DNA from: Verticillium longisporum
Lineage: Eukaryota; Ascomycota; Sordariomycetes; Glomerellales; Plectosphaerellaceae
Reading direction: 5' to 3'
DNA length: 64,000 nucleotides
Assembly (NCBI GenBank): GCA_019188255.1
Contig: JAETXT010000001.1
Coordinates: 5,890,001-5,954,000 of the forward strand
Shown here one piece after another: positions 20,164 through 30,777 of this stretch. The notes beneath the pieces were generated by a model. It was not told the origin of the DNA. It saw nothing but the letters and a program-made list of their open reading frames with translations, and made no database searches. How positions within the stretch are numbered: position 1 is the stretch's first letter; the number at the start of each line of letters is the position of its first letter. Both the position numbers and the translations under genes were made by a program.

Positions 20164-22661
20164 ATGAGGTGGTACGTCTTTGCTATTGTGGTGTGCGCAA
20201 GTCGTCTCGTTGAATCGATGCCTCAATATGACCTCTGCGCCGGCTATTGCTCCGTCGGCAGCAACTTGCCTCCGGTGCAGGAGCCAGAAGCATGGTCAGT
20301 CCATCACGAGGCCTCGGATCTTTCGTTTCGAGGTCCGCGCACTGCGGAACCAGCACCAGTCGAACGTCAACTGACCTGGATAAGCTCTCCTAGGACGGTC
20401 CACATCACGCAGACGATTCGCGAGGCGCGAGCCGTCACCGAAACGAAACAGGTTACCATAACTGCCTAGTAAACTACTATACCATGATCGACCTTTAATG
20501 GACTATATCATTGACATCCACTGCAGCGAGCCAACCACGGAGCATATCACCCGCACTATCGTTTCAACTGTGTACGCAGACGAACACGCTTCCGTGAGCA
20601 CGGCCCGAAGTGTCCAGGCGTCAGGCATCACATCCTACCCAAGCACGGTCACCAAAAGCTTGTGAGTCGTCGGCTGGTCCTTGAACGAGTACCGATTCAT
20701 CTAACTCGTTGCCGCCTAGGTGTACACCCAGGCCCAGCTATGGCCTCGCGCTCGATGCTGATCTCGAGCTCATCAACGCTGGCGCAACTATGCAAGAGCA
20801 ACAGTTGGACTGCGTCTTTTATACGACCACAGTCTGGAAGACGACCGTGGTGCGAGTGACTCCAACGCCTGAGCGGTCGACGCACGCGCACACCTCCTCA
20901 TCAACAGGCACACCAACAGGACATTCAACAGACCTGGCCGAGTCTATCGCCCACACATACACGTCTGCTGTGCCTACGGTGGCCCCCTCCATCACGGTAT
21001 GCCCGGCGCCGACGAATGCGCCAGGCGACTATGCTCAGCTACCATACGACCCGACGTCCAACAGAACTTTCGGCTGCATACCTCTCTTTGTCTGCGACCC
21101 GCCGAAGCCTCGGGGCTGTGACATATAGGCCGACTCACCCAATGACAACTACGTCTGTGACCCGAGGTACTGCATCTCCTCCCCGCCCTATGCCAGAGTC
21201 CACTGGGCAGAAGGGGCCACTGGCTACGTCCCGCTGGATCAAGGTTATTTCAACCTCAACCCGCACGCCTTTGGTCTTCCGTACTCCATCTTCGTCAACG
21301 AGGCAATCGCCGGGAACCCGGATGGAGAGCCATACACTGTCCCGCGTGACGATCGGGGCTCGACGGCGGACCTTGATATCTCCACCGGCCCTCTGCCACT
21401 CGTTGCTCGGCGCGTGCCATCTTCCAGGCGTGGTGCGCCAAGTGTCGAACAGAGACAAGATGGCGGTGCACCAGCGGCGCCTGCGGTGTGCTTTGACGAC
21501 TGCAATAACTGCTACAAAGAGGCACTGGCCGTTGGCAAGTCTCCCAGTCTCTGCGGGGCTGGCTCCCAGTTCCGGCAGGACTACCAACAATGCATCGCAT
21601 GCATAGACGCCAACGTGGAGAATGGTCCCTTCATTCGGGGTCTCTATATTGATCAGAAGTTCGATCAATTCCTGCGCTATTGTGAAGGCCAAGAGCCAGT
21701 GCCAGTGAACTCGAGCTCGAGTGCGGACGCCCCTACCTCAGCCATTCCTACCTCTCCGCTGTTGACGGACATCAATGCTTCACTGCCTGAAACGACGAGC
21801 ACGTTCACTGGGTCGATTGATCTGACGCCAACAACCGCGTCAACAACCGCGTCAACAACCGCGTCAACAGCCACGTCAACAACCACATCAACGCCAACGT
21901 CAACCATCCTAAGCAGCTTCCAAGCTGGTACTACGGGCTTCCCTCAGGAGCCAGCTTCCTCCGACTCAGGCCAGGCAAGTTCCTCCAGCTCCAGCCAGGC
22001 AACCCCCCCTAGCCCCAGCCAGGTCAATCCAACCGACTCTGGACACAACGCAATCGAGACAACGACGCAGCTGGCGCAGACATCTGTCGACCAGGATGGA
22101 CCGGTTTTCTCCGGCATCCCCGCATCTACCAGCACTGATGAGCCGATTCTCGGGACTACCCTCAGCGCCGTCGGGACAGCCATCGGCTCGGGACAGCCTG
22201 CCTTTTCACACGGCGGTTCAACGAAAGCCCAGTCTCGTCCCACCGGGAACGGTTTCCCCATCGCCCCAGGTGACCCCGCCGTGAGCGTGGAAGACAACTC
22301 TGTTGCACCAACTGGCACGGGGCTAAGCGATATGCCCTCGTCCACAACGGGGAGGAGTAATGTTCGCTCCCCTACAATGGAGGTGAGCGGCGCTCGCTCA
22401 CCTGCGACACGCTCGAGCGCTCTTCCCATGCCTGCAACGGGCTCAAGCAACCCCTCGCCCGCATCAGCAAGGCCTAGTCGTGCTTTCGAGCCTGGGAACG
22501 ACGCTGCAAGCACTGGTCTCCGTCACACTGTAGATGCGGATGAGCCACCTGCGGCTGCAACGCCATCTCTTGTAGTTGGTTCCTTGGCTGACCGTCACGC
22601 ACCAGTCTTCTGGATGCCCGCATCACTATTGATTGCTGTCTTGATGCATGTGATGATGTAA
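20164..22661 (+). CDS. Secreted Ser/Thr-rich GPI-type cell-surface protein, three exons, in-frame TAG
   Basis: Exons 20164-20468, 20527-20661 and 20720-22661 join in frame to 794 codons. Residues 1-20 (MRWYVFAIVVCASRLVES) form a signal peptide. The middle has a Cys-rich module (CPAPTNAPGDY, FGCIPLFVCDPPKPRGC, then NDNYVCDPRYC, later CFDDCNNCYKEA and CIACIDANV). The C-terminal third is Ser/Thr/Pro-rich with TTAS repeats and ends in a hydrophobic tail (APVFWMPASLLIAVLMHV) like a GPI signal. Codon 283 (21126-21128) is TAG between GCDI and ADSPNDN, in the middle of the Cys module, and the frame stays open 511 more codons. The alternative of a spliced GT-TAG intron at about 20998-21128 would remove part of the Cys module. 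Confidence 0.6.
21828..21905 (+). repeat. Tandem 12-bp coding repeat (Thr-Thr-Ala-Ser)
   Basis: About five to six units of an acaaccgcgtca-type 12-mer lie in the Ser/Thr stalk of the mucin-like gene. The unit is a multiple of three, so copy-number change would keep the frame and alter stalk length. Confidence 0.7.
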
Positions 22662-22833
22662 GTCAAATTGCATGCCCGGTAACTATGATGCTCTCGCAAG
22701 GGGGAGGTAAGAGACACAGGTGGCAATACGTAATTGATTCATTGAGACTGGAGACGCCGAAGACGCTGATGACGCTACGTGCAATGTCGCACCTCCTGCT
22801 AGTGTAGCGTGGAGTATACTTCTGCCCCAAGTA

Positions 22834-23475
22834 TCACGAGTACCCCGATGCCCACTCCAAGAAACTTGCCAAGTCATGCCCTACATTATACCCCATGGGA
22901 AGGATATATTCGATGTCAGCTTCACACACGAAGGAGAGATCCATCATAGGGCTCTGTGGTGGGCTCCATATCCCACCGTCCCCGCTCAACTCTGCAGCCT
23001 GCTGTGGTCGTCTTGCTGAGATCGCCATGTGTGAATAGTCGTTTTGGTTCCGCGACGGTGTCAAAGACCACTGATTTGCTGCTCCGTCTCCATGATCATG
23101 TGTGCAGGCACCCATAAGCAGACCTCGGAAGTCTGTGTCTGAGTCTGCGGTGATTGCAGAGTTGGAGCTGGCAGCATCAGACCTTCGGCGCGAGTGCGTC
23201 ATACCCAGCCGCCCGGGCGGGACGGAACGTCTGGCTCGCACGAGCCTGCCCTCCGACTTGGAGCCGAAATCGTCGAACCAGGTTGCGATGTCTTCCAGCT
23301 CATCATCATCAGAGCCGTGCATGGGGTCCAGGCTGTCTGAGAAGAAGTCGCCCGCCCCGCCAAAGATAGCAACTTGAAAGGCCGTCCAGTCCAAGGTCTT
23401 ATCGGGCATGACATCTGCATAGAGAACGAAGCCAGGTTTGGGGATGCAAATGCGGCCGTGGCGGAACGTCGGCAT
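22834..23475 (-). CDS. Conserved fungal hypothetical protein, 213 aa
   Basis: The open frame reaches 23529, but residues before MPTFRHGRICIPKP are encoded by the solo LTR at 23494-23708, so ATG 23475 is the likely start. The protein has DKTLDWTAFQVAIFGGAGDFF followed by an acidic DDDELEDIATWFDDFG stretch, a pattern I have seen in Sordariomycete hypotheticals beginning with a short RHGRI(R/C)IPK block. The middle is Arg/Ser-rich and the C terminus reads VCEADIEYILPMGYNV. No known domain or function. Its promoter region has been occupied by the LTR. Confidence 0.55.
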   Translation of the reverse strand: MPTFRHGRICIPKPGFVLYADVMPDKTLDWTAFQVAIFGGAGDFFSDSLDPMHGSDDDELEDIATWFDDFGSKSEGRLVRARRSVPPGRLGMTHSRRRSDAASSNSAITADSDTDFRGLLMGACTHDHGDGAANQWSLTPSRNQNDYSHMAISARRPQQAAELSGDGGIWSPPQSPMMDLSFVCEADIEYILPMGYNVGHDLASFLEWASGYS

Positions 23476-23493
23476 ATTCAGGCTGTAGGGTGT

Positions 23494-23708
23494 TGTCAAG
23501 GAATCTTGTGCAACGAGTGGAGGGATCAACTGTTGGTCTCTTGGGGGTCCCTAGGAGGATAGAATAATCGATGCCCTTCTCTAAACCTTAGTCCGTTGAC
23601 CTTCCTTATAACTATTCCCTTACTGCGCTCGGTCCTCTCTTCTTGATTCCTACGATCAAACAACAGGCGATCCCCTGTTGGTCTCATACCCCCTCTCAGG
23701 TCCTGACA
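23494..23708. mobile_element. Solo LTR, copy 1 (215 bp) with 5-bp target duplication GGTGT
   Basis: The sequence begins TGTCAAGGAATC and ends GGTCCTGACA, giving TG...CA ends within short inverted TGTCA/TGACA termini. It is flanked by GGTGT on both sides (23489-23493 and 23709-23713). The same 215-bp unit recurs at 33365 and 34158. No internal retrotransposon sequence is present. It starts 18 bp upstream of the ATG at 23475. Confidence 0.9.
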
Positions 23709-23713
23709 GGTGT

Positions 23714-25515
23714 CGATTGAAGATAGAGAGTGTCGCCATCGTCGGAGGGTGCAAACCTGTGCGTATGCCAAGTCGGCTTCGTATCAAGAGAGCGTGAAGG
23801 TAGGGATGGTGCAGATGGGTATGGTGTTGATGGGGAAGACTGTAAGGCTGGAAGGCTGTCTCGTGCTAATGATTGACATGTATCGCTATGTAAGAGGCGC
23901 TAGTGTAGCTCGGTGTGACAGGCAGGACATGTCGACAAGATCCCTGTGAGATCTGCCTCATAGTTTTACCTATCTTGAAGCGCCTTTTGGGTACAGTATA
24001 TACATCACCGATAGTGACCATTGATTCGGTCTCTATAGGTTCATCTTCGTTGCGACACGGCCGGCCGGCTTGAGCTATGTTGACGACGACGACGAACAAT
24101 CTACCGCGTTGCTGCCAGAACGTTTGCCTGCCTCGCCGCCACTGTCGAAGAATTTACTCCCCGCCGCTAATCCCGAAGCCCCGCAAACACGCTGACGGAG
24201 CTTTTCCCTTGCAGCCATGCGAAAACTGTTGGGTTCTCCTGTTTCAAGAGCCGCCGAGATCATACACTACGTCGGGTTACTGACTGGTGTTCGCCACTGC
24301 CTATGACACTAGACGCATTCGAAAACCAAGCCCAGAGACCCGGGAGGCTATCTTCGTGGGAGGAATGCCTCCTCAAACTGCCTGGATGCAATGGGTCAAC
24401 GGAATTGGAGAAGGGGTCCCGAAACCCTTCAAAGCGAGAAGACTGACGAGGCCCAAGCAAGTCCTGGTTTTGCTTTGAAACATCTTCCATCTATTTCCGT
24501 TTGGGACGGCAACGATTGGCCATGTCTCACGAAGGACGAATCCGAAACCTGGCAGGAGATGGAAAAGATCGGCCAGTCAGATCTGGCGACGACTGCTAAA
24601 ATCTTCGAAATTGATGGCTCTGTAGGTTCTCTCTTCTGTGCATCTTGAAGCCATATCTAAACGAGGAAGCATTGGCACCACTGTAGAGCGATTCGAGACA
24701 CGGAGCGCGATGGTCCGGCGAGTTTTGTTCTCAGGCAAGCGTGGAGAGAGATCTCAAATCATTGCTGTATCGCCTTCAACTGGCAGAAACGCTGCTGTTG
24801 CTGAAATAAAGGATTCGCAACGATATATAACCCACAAGCCATATGTGGTCGCTATCGACAATGATACGGACGGAAAGTCTTCGTAGGTCTTCGCTGGGGA
24901 AGCCAACCTTCCGTCGCACCTGCAAGACTTCCGTTACGGCAACTCCGTGACTGGAATCCGGATCTAACCTATGATGAAAAGCCCCTGATATGCATCCGTT
25001 GCTCCATTTAATGCGAACCTCGAGAAATCTTATGTCTGGAATCAAGTAGAATAGGGTGGCAACCGGCCTTTTGTCCCTCATACTCTCATACTGTCAATGA
25101 AAAGTACTTCAACCTTCGCTGAGTCATGTATTACAGCCATGAAATACACCTTCGATATTTGAGGCCGTTGGCGCGCTTTTTCCTTGGAAAAAGGCCGTCA
25201 ATGTCGAACGATGGTCCTCTTTGTAAGCCCTAACGCGTGCAGATTCGTGAGGTGAGCTCTCGTGGCCGCTGCGTATTCATTTATGGTTACGTCACTAAGA
25301 CTGACCGAGCGCGCTGTATGGCTGCTACTGGCGGCCGGTTCAAAATGAGCCCATCCTTTAGGAGTGTTGCCTTTTTGGGCACCCACCCCTTTGCCGATGA
25401 CCTAGGGCATAACAGAGCCATGAGATGTGAAGATGAGGTACAAACGAGGTGAGATTTACGTTGTGCATGATTGATGTCTATTACTGGTCGGTTAGATGCG
25501 CTTGCATAAGCCCGG
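23714..25515. other. Intergenic stretch without a recognised gene
   Basis: About 1.8 kb between a solo LTR and a Fot1-like element. Several frames near 24.2-24.9 kb are open for 60-85 codons on both strands without any recognised motif. This may be decayed sequence. Confidence 0.35.
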
Positions 25516-25517
25516 TA

Positions 25518-25565
25518 ACGTGCATGATAAGCAAGTGGGCCAAACAAGCAAGTGGGCCACCTGAC
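25518..25565 (+). repeat. Left terminal inverted repeat of the Fot1-like element
   Basis: 48 bp, perfect inverse complement of 27330-27377, adjoining TA at 25516-25517. Two internal gcaagtgggcc direct repeats are possible transposase-binding sites. Confidence 0.9.
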
Positions 25566-25616
25566 GACGAAAACGCGACCTTCTTACGTTAACCATTAAT
25601 TCCTCCACCAACAACG

Positions 25617-27270
25617 ATGTCTCCGCCCTCACAAGAACGTCAATTACAGCTTGCTCTTCAGGCTATTCAAAATGACCCAGATCTCAGTATACGCGCTGCG
25701 ACAAATATCTTTGGTGTTCCCCGAATGACCTTGACGCGTCGACTACGCGGTATTACTTCGCAACGCGACAGGATCCCCCTCAATCGAAATTTGACGGAGC
25801 TCGAGGAGTTAACGATTGTTCAATACATACTTGAGCTAAATTCCCGAGCATTTCCTCCCCGGCTTTGTGAGGTTGAAGATATGGCTAATCGACTGCTAGC
25901 CGACCGCGACGCGCCGAGTGTCGGGAAGCGCTGGGCCTCAAACTTCGTCAGGCGACAACCAGAGCTTAAGACGCGTTTCTTTCGCAGATATGACTATCAG
26001 AGAGCCCAATGCGAAGATCCCGAGGCAATTCGCGATTGGTTCGCGCTCGTAAAGAACACAATCGCCAAATACGGTATCGCGGAGCCTGATATCTATAACT
26101 TCGATGAGACTGGGTTTATGATGGGCGTTATCGGGTCCGGAATGGTCGTTACGAACGCCGAAAGACGTTCTAATACGAAAATGGTCCAACCAGGAGGTCG
26201 GGAATGGGTGACAGTGATCCAAGGCGTTGGCGCAGACGGGTGGTGTGTCCCGCCGTTCATCATTATGGCGGGCAAAAATCACCTCTCAAGCTGGTACGAA
26301 GACAGCCCTCTACCTCACGACTGGGTAATCGCTACGACAGACAAAGGCTGGACAACAAATGAGAAAGGTCTAGAATGGATTCAGCATTTTGACAAGCATA
26401 CCAAGCCCCGTCGGTCGGCCGGATATCGCCTCCTTATCCTAGATGGGCACCAAAGTCACCATTCCGTTGAGTTCGAGCTCTACTGCAAGGAAAACAACAT
26501 CATTACGCTATGCATGCCTCCCCATTCATCTCACCTACTTCAACCTCTTGATGTTGGCTGTTTTGGCCCGCTAAAGCAGGCCTACGGTCGGCAAATTGAG
26601 AAGAAGATGAGGGCAGGTACAAGCCACATCACGAAGGAGGACTTCTTTCCCGCGTTTTTCGCAGCTTTCAAAGAAGCTATGACGGAAAGGAATATCAAGG
26701 GGGTTCAGAGGTGCTGGGCTTGTCCCAATGAGCCCCGAAATTGTGGTTTCAAAGCTGGATGTGAAGCTACGGACACCGACGCCCGTCGAGGGGGTCCCCG
26801 ATACATCAGAACCTTGGGTCTCCCAAACGCCTCACAACCCGATTGAAGCTAGCTGTCAGTCAGAGTTTATTAAAGGTCGAATCGCCCGACACCAAGGAAG
26901 CTCTCCGACGTCGATTCTTAACGCTATAGACCACTTTACCAAGGGGACGCGTGGAATCATGCATCAACTCGCCCTATTGAAGTCGGAGAACCAGATCCTT
27001 CGAGACGAGAACGCGACACTCAGCAAGCGTCGGAGAGCTAAGAAAACACGTCTCAGGCAAGGAGGGAGTCTAACTCTAGGTGAGGGACAGGAGATACAAA
27101 CCAATATCGAGGTTCAGGTCCAGATAAATGAGGAAACGCGTCAGAGAAGCAGTCGCCAACCAAGGGACGGGACGAAGAAACGGCGCTGCGGTGTCTGCGG
27201 CGAGCCTGGACATAATGCGCGAACTTGTCAGCTGGAGACGAGGGCTTCTGAAGAAGAGGATTTCAAGTAG
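25617..27270 (+). CDS. Fot1/pogo-like DDE transposase, interrupted by one frame break
   Basis: The first frame (25617 to about 26700) has a psq-type helix-turn-helix (DPDLSIRAATNIFGVPRMTL), a CENP-B-type DNA-binding region (SVGKRWASNFVRRQPELKTR) and a DDE domain with NFDETGF, LILDGHQSHHS and LLQPLDVGCFGPLK supplying the three acidic residues. Near 26703 the frame stops matching. The frame starting about 26728 continues with VPMSPEIVVSKLDVKLRTPT, a coiled coil and a C-terminal CCHC knuckle (CGVCGEPGHNARTC). One missing base in the run after AACATCAAGG-type sequence explains this. Catalytic residues are intact but the full-length product is not encoded as read. Confidence 0.85.
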
Positions 27271-27329
27271 TTTCAATTGATTTAAGGCGTTAGGGTTCAC
27301 CGGGATGCTGCTGTCGTCGCATGGTCGTG

Positions 27330-27377
27330 GTCAGGTGGCCCACTTGCTTGTTTGGCCCACTTGCTTATCATGCACGT
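27330..27377 (-). repeat. Right terminal inverted repeat of the Fot1-like element
   Basis: 48 bp, perfect inverse complement of 25518-25565, followed by TA at 27378-27379. Confidence 0.9.
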
Positions 27378-27494
27378 TAGCGCAATATCGGGCTGCCACT
27401 CTACTCTAAGCCCCACAGTGGCTTCTGACGACGTGGACTCCAGGGAGTTGTTTCAACTGACGCCAGTCCGAAGAAGCTATTTCAATCTCCTCTT

Positions 27495-30287
27495 TCAAAA
27501 CCCAGCAGCAATGCCAAAGTGTGTGCCAGATCCATAGCAGATGGTGATCTCTTCGGCGTCCATTATTCTTCTCCTCGCCAATACTGCCGTCACGTATCTA
27601 CCCCCCTTTCTCTTTTGCACGAGGTAGGTTGACGGGTTGAGGGCATGATTGAGTAGCCTAAAACAGTTGCCGACTTCTGCAATTCGGATTTGATACACCA
27701 CGAGCTCCTCGGCAAGATCTGGTCACAGAAAATCGGGCGTCTGATTATTGTCATACGTTTTCGGAGGGGCAATCTCACCCGAAAGCATGCCCAGGAAGGC
27801 ACCCTTCTCATAAGCTACTCCACCCGGCTCGGACGCCACGGCTTGAAGTCCTAGGCCTTTGGCTCCGTACGACTTGATTTGAGGTGCGACCTGGGCAGTG
27901 GCATTGTCACAGGCACAAGTATCATCGTCGCAAAAGTCGCATTGCTTATCAGCGTCCGGAATCCTCGTTGGATCAGCCGGCCATGCCCATGCAGAAGGCC
28001 ACTCAGCAGACCTTGACCAGTCTGAGACCTTCTCCTCGTCCCAGATGTTCTCCTCGATCAAGGGGACAGGCTGTATAAGGTGAAGCATTTTCTCCTCATC
28101 GCATGTCATTAGGCAGATGTCGCTGCTCTCGCACCGAAACTCAACAGGTCTCGATGGATCAAGAAGCGAGGCTGGAAGGCTTCTGCAGCAGAGAAAATAC
28201 AACTGGCGTATTCATCGTCGAGGAGCCCGTGTAAATGCCGCAGGCTAACTTCGTCGAGCTGGAGATACTGACTTGTAGACACCTGGAAATGGTTTGGCTT
28301 TTGAGGATATAGCAAAAGAGACCATCGTGGTTTCCAGCCACGGCATTCCACCGAGAACCTTCGCCGCAGTGGTACTCGAGATTCTTCTTCGTCCAGCCGA
28401 CGTCTTCCTTGAGGGTTTTGATGAACGTAGTCTTGGTGTAGATTCGCCCTCGTCTGCTCTCTTCAATCAGCTCAGTGAGTTTGACTTGATTTAGGCGAGT
28501 CCGAAGTTGTTTCAGTCCAACATGGCCTTCGTCTGCGTCGATGCCCCGGACACACCGTCTCAGCCTGTCGTCGTCCGTTTGGGTCATGGGCTCAGGGCGA
28601 TCAACGTTCATGTCCCTCTGTCTTTTGATGAGATCGAATAGCTGAGAAATTGCATGTCTGCTTCGGATAGCTGCGGCAAGCTTGAAGACGTCTGGGGTCG
28701 GAAACGGCTCAAAGCCGTACCGGAGAATACTGCATCGGGCATCCATCTTATTGATCTCTTGCACTGTGTCGTCCAATGTCAAAGATGCTATGGATTGCAG
28801 CCGAGAGACTTTTGATGCCCTGCCGCACGGAGCGTCAGCTCTGGTCCGCTTCGTCAGTGGCCGCTTCAAAGGCAACTGGGTTCGTCTCCCTCCCTTCCAG
28901 TTGGTTCGATCACCTGTGGAGGCTGTAACTTTGTCGCCAGCGACCGGAGAATCAGCTAGGTCGGAGTCTTTGTCTTCCAAGGGAGGAGGAGCTACTTTTC
29001 GAAGTCTTTCATCTTGCAGGGGGTAAAGCCCTTAGTCCTTGCAAACAGCCAGGTCGTCGGGCAAGGCCGGCTCCTCCCGAGGCACGAAGTTGGTGGACAT
29101 CGTGACACATGGGGACCAGTTGACGACAGCGTGGTACTCTCTGGGATGGATTAGGATTATATTCCCCGGCCTAGCGCAGTGAATGGTGAATCCGATGCCC
29201 TCGGCTCGGAGCGTTTTTGGCCCGACAAAGAGCGATAGATGCCTTACGAAGTGGGCGCAACTGCCACCCTTGCTTGTACCGGCGTCTGATGAACTCCTCA
29301 AATATTGTCCTGTGACTCGCTCATATGACGATCCAAAGCTTCCACCCACCGAAGACGAGGTCGGATGAGTGCCATTGCTCTCCATCTTCCAAATGGAAAG
29401 GGGTGGCGGAGAAGCGATCACCAAACTGCCACCAGTCGGTATTGACCCCTGAGACGCTTGGAAGCTGGCAAAGTTCGTCTTCTGAGTGAAGCAGACCGGC
29501 AAAGTCACTTACGATGGAATCGCCGATGTAGTAGAATATCTTGTCAACTGGGGGAGCCTCGGCCGCTTCGTCCAGGAAGGCCTCTACCTCGGTATCGGAG
29601 GGTCTTTCTACATTTTGCGACATGTCCGGTCTGATGGTGGGTAGGATTGGCTAGCCTCACGCAGGAAATACCTGCTGTGTCGGGTGTGTATTGGGCGGCA
29701 AGGAACTCGGGACTGTCTGGTATCTCGATCCTCTCCATCACGTCCTTCCAGTCGATATCATCGACTTCGACGCGGACCATACCAGTGAATTCTGGATCGT
29801 TGGCAAACTTTGCAAGGTACGGGATACTGTCCTTCCCCGTCTGCTCGGAGGACAGGACAGACTGCCGTGGAGTGCCCAGGGAGAAGGATCGGCTCGTTCT
29901 GAGATCTTGGGTTGCCGCCTCAGCTGGAGCGTCTTTGGCCGACACAGGCTGTGTGGGTGGTGTCGGCGCCTGGACGACGCAAGAATGGCGTTCGTTTGTG
30001 GCTACGACGTTGTGGTCCTGTATCAAAGGCCGGGTTTCCTGCTCCCAAGTCGACCTGGCGAGACGAACATCTTCTTGGACTTGCACCAGTTGGCTTGACA
30101 CATTTTTGAGAGCCTTTAAAACCTTCTCGAGCAAGGTTGGGGCCGCCTCAGGATGGTGAAGCCGGAATGAACGACGAGGAGCTCAGCGCTGGACGTCCAC
30201 AAAATTTGAACCAGTCGATGAAAGGGCGTTCTTGATCTGCAGCACAGCTTGCTCTAGCGCCTTCAGTCTGGTGTCGATGCTCGACAT
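27495..30287 (-). pseudogene. JmjC plus SET domain chromatin-type protein, multiply disabled
   Basis: Read 3' to 5' on the plus strand, the remains give one protein. The N terminus (ATG 30287) is a helical leader, SSIDTRLKALEQAVLQIKN. A JmjC region follows (29.6-29.03 kb): TDWWQFGDRFSATPFHLEDG with an HxE iron-binding pair, KLWIVI, HFVRHLSLFVGPKTLRAEGI and a distal His in HPREYHAVVN. The middle (28.98-28.11 kb) ends in LDEVSLRHLHGLLDDEY. A SET region closes the gene (28.2-27.5 kb): CDFCDDDTCAC, IKSYGAKGLGLQAVA, GEIAPP, EVGNCFRLLNHALNPS and EEITICYG. In-frame stops lie at 30183-30185 (TGA), 29321-29323 (TGA), 29032-29034 (TAA) and 27723-27725 (TGA). The reading frame also shifts near 29.27, 28.27 and 28.17 kb. 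Function in other fungi is unknown to me. Confidence 0.7.
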
Positions 30288-30777
30288 GGCGCCGAGCGGG
30301 TCATATGCGAGGTGGGGTTTGCTTGATGGGGAGAGATCACAACAGGGTCAAGTTTTGGACTTCGTGATCACGCGTTCTATGCCTTTGCATTTGCCTTTCG
30401 GAACGAAAGGATCTTCCTTCCGCGCCCTCCGAAACCCACCTGGACGCCACTCTAGCACCGCCACTAAGCTGAGCCCCAATTAAGCCACTTCGCGAGCCAC
30501 ATCCGAATAGCCACAACTTGGTGGCCGAAATCGAGGTTCTGTCGCACGAAAGACACAGAAGAGGGCTTTTACCACTAGACCACAAACACAGACCTGTCAG
30601 CTGTGCCTAGTGCATTATCCACTGCTATACTGCTTGACACGTTCTACTACCCCAGACCCTTATCAGCATCAGCCAAACCCAATCTCGCCCTATAATATTG
30701 CCTTTCTCTCAAGGGAGAGTAGCCCGTCGTCAAAATCAATTCTGGGAGCATCTTACCACAGTTGCAATATCCTCAAC
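30288..30777. other. Intergenic stretch
   Basis: About 490 bp between the JmjC/SET relic (-) and the Helo-like relic (+), presumably former promoters of both. A tRNA A-box-like string lies near 30570 on the minus strand but no cloverleaf forms. Confidence 0.35.

Larger units (their letters stand above)
25518..27377 (+). mobile_element. Fot1/pogo-type DNA transposon, 1860 bp, with 48-bp terminal inverted repeats and TA duplication
   Basis: The ends are exact inverted repeats starting ACGTGCATGATAAGCAAGTG and are flanked by TA on both sides (25516-25517 and 27378-27379), the target duplication of Tc1/mariner-superfamily elements. It encodes a DDE_1 transposase in one gene with a frame break. 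Each terminal repeat itself contains two direct copies of gcaagtgggcc. Confidence 0.92.

Noticed and set aside
27330..27377. Possible CRISPR-like direct repeats (gcaagtgggcc)
   Set aside because: They are parts of transposon ends, and the organism is a eukaryote.
30540..30600. tRNA-like A box (minus strand TGGTCTAGTGG) near 30570
   Set aside because: The acceptor stem does not pair, the anticodon arm is malformed and the B box is poor. At most a chance match or an old SINE trace.
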